A program made the translations under genes and the position numbers. A DNA stretch of 64,000 bases from Heterocephalus glaber (lineage: Eukaryota > Chordata > Mammalia > Rodentia > Bathyergidae): positions 17,857,561 to 17,921,560 of the forward strand of contig NW_004624732.1 of the NCBI RefSeq assembly GCF_000247695.1. The letters run 5' to 3'. The notes beneath the pieces were generated by a model. That model ran no database searches. It saw only the letters and a program-made list of their open reading frames with translations, and was not told the DNA's origin. The first letter of the stretch is position 1, and each line of letters begins with the position of its first letter. Positions 58,666 to 64,000 of the stretch are shown here, piece by piece.

Positions 58666-60952
58666 TGCTGTTCTCCATTTTATGGAAAGTACTTTCTGCA
58701 AAGACTAGAAGGGAATGAGATGATATATTCAAAAATTTGAAAAAAAAATTGCCAACCACAAGTACAATACTCAGCAAAGATATCCCTCAAGAATGAAGAA
58801 GCAAAAAAGACTTTCCAAGAAAAACAAAACCTGGGAATTCATCACTACCAGATAAGCCTTACAAAGATTCTTAATGGAATCTTCCATCTAAAATCAAAAG
58901 AAATATAACTACCATCATGGAAACATGCAAAAGTTTAAAACTCACAGGAAAAACAGACACACAAAAGAGAAAAAGAAAAGAATAAAATCACAATGATAAA
59001 TGATAAGAGAAAAAATAACAAAGGATATCTAAAACAATCAGAAGAAAATAAGAAAGCATCCGAAGTATGTCTTTACATATCAATAATAATCTTGAATATA
59101 GATGGATTAAATCCTCCAATTAAAATATAAAAACTGGCAGAATGGATGAAAACAAGGCCCAATAATATGCTGCCTATGAGAAACTAACTTCATCAGTAAG
59201 GACACTCTCAGACAGAAAATAAAGGCTTGGTAAAAGATATTCCACAAAATGGAAACCCAAAATGAGCAAGAATAGGTATATTTATAGCAGATAAAAAAAA
59301 CTTTAAGTCAAAGACTTGAACAGAGACAAACAAGGTCAGTATACAAGGGATGATCAAAATATATAGTGATTGTTTACATTTTAAAAAATTTATTGCAATA
59401 AAAGACACATTGCCATTAATCTTCTCAAAATACTCCCCTTCTCTTTGAACATACTTGTCCCATTGTTCTTGTGACTTTCTGAAACAGTACTGGAAGTCAT
59501 CTTTAATGAGTGAATGTGTTTATGAGGTGTGATATAAAGTACAGTGAATGCTGTTGCCTCCTGCTAGTCAATGGAATGGCAGGCTTGTAAAAACAGAACT
59601 GTGTGTCCTCATTCACCTTATTCATCAGATCTGATGCCACATAACTTTTGGGTCTTACCCAAAGTCAAAATGACCGTGGAAGGTAAATGATTTGAATCAA
59701 TTTATAACATTAAAGCAGCCACATCAGTGCATCTAAAGACACTCGTGAGAAAGGACTTCCAGAACTTTTTTGGAAAGTGGTAAGAATGATGAGATGTGTT
59801 CAAAGCAAAGGGAAATATCTTAAGCGGGGTTGGTAGCTTTTATTGTAATAAATTTTAAAATTTAAACATTCACCATACTTTTAGATTGAACTCTATAATG
59901 ATCAAAGAATCAATTAAGATATTATAATTGTAAACATGTATGAACCTAATGTAAAAGAAGAGATAAGACCCCATACAATGATAGTTGAAAACGTCAACAC
60001 CCTTCTTTCATTAATGGACAGATCATCCAGACCCCCTTAAAATCAACAAAGAAACATTGGAGTTCCCTGTCAGTATAGATAAGATGGACTAACATTTACA
60101 GGATATTTCATCTAACAGCTGCAGAATTCATTTTTTTTTACATCAGCACATGGAATGTTTTCCAGGATAGACTAACTACATGTTAGCCATAAGATAAATC
60201 TCAACAAATTAAAAAATGAAATCATATAATGTATATTCTCTGACTACAATGGAATAAAACTAGAAATCAGCAACATAAAAACTTTACAAATTGTAAAAGT
60301 ACATGGAAAGCAATTTTTGTGCTATTCAATGAACAGAGTAATCAAAGAAATCAAAAGTAAAATTTTAAACTTGCTTGCAACAAGCAAAAACAGAAACAAA
60401 CATACCATATCATATGGGACTAGCCAGAAGCAGTACTAAAAGGGACGTTTATAGTAATAAGTGCTACAATAAAAAGTTTCCAATAAATGCCTTAATGATA
60501 CATCTCCAGGTACTAGAATGGCAAGAACAAATCAATTTTAAATTTAGTGGCAGAAAAATAACAGGTCAAAGCAGAATGAATGTAATGGACTAAAAAATTA
60601 CAAAGAATCAATGAAATAAAGAGTTGGTTTTTAAAAAAGAAACAAAACTTCAAACCTTTAACTAGACTTGTCAAGAAAAAAGAGAGAAAAGACTCAAATA
60701 AATAAAATCCCAGATGGAAGAGGAAACATCCATCACACCTGATAATACAGGAATCCACAGGATTGCTAGGGACTATGTTATGAAGCAACAAATTTGAAAA
60801 TCTAAAAGAAATGGATACATTTCTGGAAACATATATTCTTCCAAAATTGAGTCAGGGAGGTATAGAAAACTTGAACTGACCAATAACAAGTAATAACATT
60901 GAGTCAATAATAAAAAATCTCCCAATCAAATGCTTCACTACTTAATTCTGCC
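58666..60952 (+). mobile_element. LINE-1 5' portion (end of ORF1 and N-terminal half of ORF2), inverted relative to 55995-58665
   Basis: Plus-strand reading shows the end of ORF1 (GGGAATTCATCACTACCAG), then the ORF2 endonuclease region (for example GGATTAAATCCTCCAATTAA and GAAAACGTCAACACCC), up to the region AAATCTAAAAGAAATGGATA in mid ORF2. Orientation is opposite to the neighbouring 3' half. It is interrupted by a mariner at 59342 and broken by many stops. Confidence 0.8.
59342..59897 (+). mobile_element. Mariner-family element inserted at a TA in the LINE-1
   Basis: Terminal inverted repeats of about 60 bp include TTTATTGCAATAAAAG on the left and the reverse of TTTATTACAATAAAAG on the right. 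The right half codes a decayed mariner transposase C-terminus (PYSSDL, WVLPKVKMTVEGK, LKTLVRKDFQNFFGKW), with frameshifts and stops. Removing it and one TA restores continuous L1 sequence (AAGGTCAGTA joined to ATGATCAAAG), as expected for TA target duplication. Confidence 0.85.
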
Positions 60953-60954
60953 AA

Positions 60955-61052
60955 TATTGCTTTTGTTTTCGTGTTCTGGTGTTGGGGTTAGAACCCAGGT
61001 CCTTGCTCATGCTAAGTATGTGCTCTACCACTGAGCTGTATCCCAGCCTCTC
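60955..61052 (-). mobile_element. ID-type SINE
   Basis: GTTGGGGTTAGAACCCAGGT (reversed B box) and CTCTACCACTGAGCTGTATC (reversed A box) with GCTTTTG-type T-rich tail at left. It closes the right edge of the inverted L1 part. Confidence 0.88.
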
Positions 61053-62919
61053 TACCAGGCCATTTTTGGTTTAAACCCCAGCCATAGCAGAACACCTTGT
61101 ACTTCTCATGTCTGATGTCTGACCCTTTCCACGCAGCTCTTCATTGTTGTTTCCTTAACTGGGCTCCAAAACACTATTGTGATCCCTTCACCTGCATTAT
61201 CCTATTAAAGTTGCTTGGAACAAATTGGAAGGGGGGTCTCCATTCTAGCTGTCTGCTCCACATGTGCACTGTGCTGCATTGGTTGAACATCTGCATCAGC
61301 TGAACACAATGTGAAGCTGCTCCCTGGATGTGTGTGATACAGAGACCTCGTCCAATTTTGGAGCTGGACAAATCAAGCAGTATTATTTGGAGCACATTCT
61401 ACACAGCAAAAAAATATTCATAATTATCTCTACTTAGAAAATGAAAACTTGCACTGCCCAGATCTTAAATCAAGTTTCTGTGCTCTACATATGTTGACTT
61501 GAAGCGAATTAGTCACAGGATGTCTTTTGCCAGGTGTAGATACTTTGAGTTTGAGTTCTGGTTTCCTCATCTATGAAATGGAGAAAAGAATACTCATGTT
61601 CCAGAAATGGACAGAAACAATATTTATCAAGAAACAGTAATGTAGAAAAGGCATTTAATAGAAGTTAGCAATTTATAATGTAAAAGCTTAATTTTTAAAA
61701 AATATGTATATGTCCATGTTAGATAATGAGACTCCCATGTTCAGAGTTAATACATAAAAATTACTTTGCTGAGAGAGCTGGAGAGCCAGAATGAAGCAGG
61801 GATTCCCACCAGGGAACTGAAGAGCCAGTCACCAGGCAACTGGATAACACTTGTAGAGAATGTCTTGGAGGTTTACCTAGAACCCACTTGCTCAGGACAT
61901 AACCACAAGAGGTTCACTTATTGAATTTTCTGTGTGGTACAGGTAAAAGCAGAAAAAATGAACTATTTTGTAAAGAAGGAAAGCAAAAACAAACAAACAA
62001 ACAGACAGACAAACAGAAATTCTAAACTCTTTGATCAGGGTCTGATCAAAGTCACATTAATTATACCACTGAAAGCATCCCAGCCTGAGCAAGGTGCCAA
62101 GGCTCTGGGACTAGACCAAAGTCAGTCCTCACTACTGGGAAACATTCAGCATTTTATTCCACTTCTTTGTGCCAGAGTTTTCTCATTCACAAAATTGAAG
62201 CAATCTGCAAAGTTAGGTTATTATGAGTAACATAGTTAATGAGATGCCATGCTCTTAGCTGATAGGAATTATTTAAAGGTATGTTTCTTCTCCCTTCAGG
62301 AAACACTTTATTTTTAGTAAGGGCCCCAGATCATTCAGAAAAGAAGGTAAATAGTGTATTAATAGTGAGTAGTAGTTTTGCTAATAGGAAAATATTGGAT
62401 GTCTTTAAGAAAATTTAGCCATGGAAATAGTTTTCACTAAGAGTAATTTCGTAAAGAAGGTAAAATAAACATCTGAAAAATGAGATGATATGGCAAGAGT
62501 CTGACATCAAGTCCTAGAAGTGTATTCGTGTGTGAGTATTGCCAAGTGTCCTTTTTAAAGGTGGAAATACTGAGGTTCAGAGTAGTGACGAGAGCTTGTC
62601 CGATGTGTGCATCCCGGACTGAGATCCAGCTCTGTGCCATCTCTGCGGCAGGGCAGTGTGCTGTGAACACTGCTGAGCCTTCCTTCAGTCAGAGGGTGTG
62701 ACTGAGGCTGGAGGGACATTGTCTCTTCCTCTCAGCCCAACACTCCACAGGAACCTCCTGGGAAGGGCCTTGTCTGCCTTATCCCACCCTATGCGGATGC
62801 ACTGCTTCCTCGGGAGAAGGCTGGGGGCTCTGCCTGCTGTGGATGCTGCTTCTGGGTGATAGTACGTAGGCAGAAGTGGGAGGATGTTACTTGGATTCTT
62901 TAAAAGTTTTAATGATGGC
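61053..62919. other. GYPC 5' flank, no gene seen
   Basis: 61070-61450 has an LTR-like look (a TATTAAAG motif near 61203) but no proof. 61985-62015 holds an (ACAA/ACAG)n tract. Elsewhere only short frames. Confidence 0.4.
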
Positions 62920-63120
62920 TCAAAGTGGCGGCCACCAGTGATGGGCCCCGGTGAAAGAAGGCAAGCCACTCTGGCGCCTCCAATGCTCAGTCCCGTCCCG
63001 TTCCCCGCCACCCCCGTACACCGCCTACCTCCTGGCTTTTTTCCTATCTCGTCCCACACTACAGAGGCACAGGAGACTATTATAAAGACCCTTGTCCTGA
63101 GCGCCGCAAGATAGAGCAGA
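62920..63120 (+). promoter_or_regulatory. Small GC-rich segment with TATA box
   Basis: A CpG-richer stretch (GTGGCGGCCACC, CCCCGGTG, TCCCGTCCCGTTCCCCGCC) is followed by TATAAAG at 63081-63087 and GAGCGCCGCAAG about 25 bp later. The order suits a plus-strand promoter, but no exon or frame of note follows. A relic LTR or a chance arrangement remains possible. Confidence 0.3.
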
Positions 63121-63334
63121 AGTTAGTAACAGAAAGAGGGCTTCTCAGGTTTCTGGAAGAAAACTGAAGCTCAGCAGAAAAGTAAAGAGAACCTTTACAA
63201 TAAAGGCACATCAGACCACTGTACTTGGTCTGCTGCTAGCTTGCTGAGACTCATTGACTTGTGTATGCACAGAGATTCCTACATTGCCTACTGTGACAAC
63301 AGAGACATACCCTGAAGGAGGCCCATAATTTCTG

Positions 63335-63560
63335 TTGCTATTTGCAAAAAAGAAAAAAAAATTTTTTTCCTTATTTTTAATTCTTAATTTTTACTTTTTT
63401 TCTACTCTTCAAAGTTTACTTTTCTTTCTTTTATCTTTTCTTTCTCTCTCTCATTCTCTCACTGTCCCACATTGCCCCTCATTTCCCCATTTGTTCCTTT
63501 CTGCACTGAATTCGGATTTCTCCCTTACTGTTCTTTTCTTCTCTTTTTCCTTCTCTTGAT
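63335..63560 (+). repeat. T-rich and polypyrimidine tract
   Basis: T runs then CT-rich sequence such as TTTCTTTCTCTCTCTCATTC. On the minus strand it is purine-rich, possibly the remnant of an L1 5' region, but this is a weak assignment. Confidence 0.6.
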
Positions 63561-64000
63561 TATCATTAGGTTTAAAGGAAAGTAAATTTGGTATCTAGCC
63601 TCCCTGTTTCTTTTAGGTGGTTCTATTCACATCTTTGTTCTTTCATTCTGCCATTTTCTCTTGCCTTTAACAACTTCTTAGAGTTTGTGTGATCTTTCTG
63701 TGTCTTCTGGCCTCACCCCTAATCTTACCTGATCTTTCTACCTGTCCCTCCCTCCCCAACTCCATTTAGCTCCCCACCACAAAGGGGAAAGATGTTATAT
63801 TGAAGAGTTTATTCATTAGAAACTTACGTTGGGTTGGTCTTTGGTTTTAATTTAACTTACATAGTTAAAAGTGATAGATGAATAACTACCACAAAGTGTC
63901 ATTTTCTAAGCTGTGCTTGATGCTATGGTATTGCTGACTATATCATTTGGGCTAACATGCTGTGATTGATCAAATTAGTTTTCCTTCCTGGTATAAGAAA
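63561..64000. other. Intergenic edge of window, no gene seen
   Basis: AT-rich; the minus strand vaguely resembles an L1 ORF1-upstream region. Nothing firm. Confidence 0.35.

Noticed and set aside
59208..59408. 66-codon minus-strand frame
   Set aside because: It spans the border of old L1 and mariner sequence and is a by-product of AT-rich DNA.

Overview
The window is nuclear DNA from a placental mammal, most likely a non-murine rodent. It carries one recognisable protein-coding gene, glycophorin C (GYPC, minus strand), inside a repeat-rich landscape. Support for this reading: spliced exons with GT/AG borders, LINE-1 and L2 remnants, MIR, MaLR-like LTRs, a Tigger1/MER2-type DNA transposon, and tRNA-derived ID-type SINEs, some fused to a B1-like (7SL-derived) half. 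The last combination is typical of rodents outside mouse and rat. I cannot name the species. There are no bacterial features and no CRISPR array. One run of N (3557-4053) is an assembly gap inside an L1.

GYPC runs right to left. Exon 1 lies in a CpG island at about 55.2-55.74 kb (coding part 55550-55583). The second coding exon is at 26227-26334, about 29 kb away. The last exon is at 24396-24592, followed by a 3' UTR with an AATAAA at 23946-23951 (minus strand). The three coding pieces join in phase and give a predicted 112-residue type III single-pass membrane protein. It has a short Asn-free, Pro/Ser/Thr-rich outside part, one membrane segment, and a 47-residue tail that closely matches the human glycophorin C tail, including the protein 4.1R-binding region and the C-terminal EYFI PDZ ligand.

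Layout: 1-23.9 kb is the 3' flank of GYPC and is mostly L1 (several copies, two with duplicated 3' tails), with a fold-back mariner element, an 18-bp minisatellite built on CAGGTG E-boxes, and a Tigger remnant. 23.9-55.74 kb is GYPC; intron 1 is mostly old or unique sequence and contains a cluster of three GATA motifs near 40.6 kb that is a good candidate erythroid enhancer. 55.74-64 kb is the 5' flank: an old L1 with an inverted 5' part that was later hit by an ID SINE, a MaLR-like LTR and a mariner element, then a small GC-rich segment with a TATA box at about 63 kb.

I found no undescribed multi-gene system. The points most worth checking are the 36-bp internal duplication in the GYPC ectodomain exon, the polyglycine-coding GGA repeat in frame upstream of the GYPC start, the intron 1 GATA cluster, the L1 copies with tandem 3' tails, and the E-box minisatellite.
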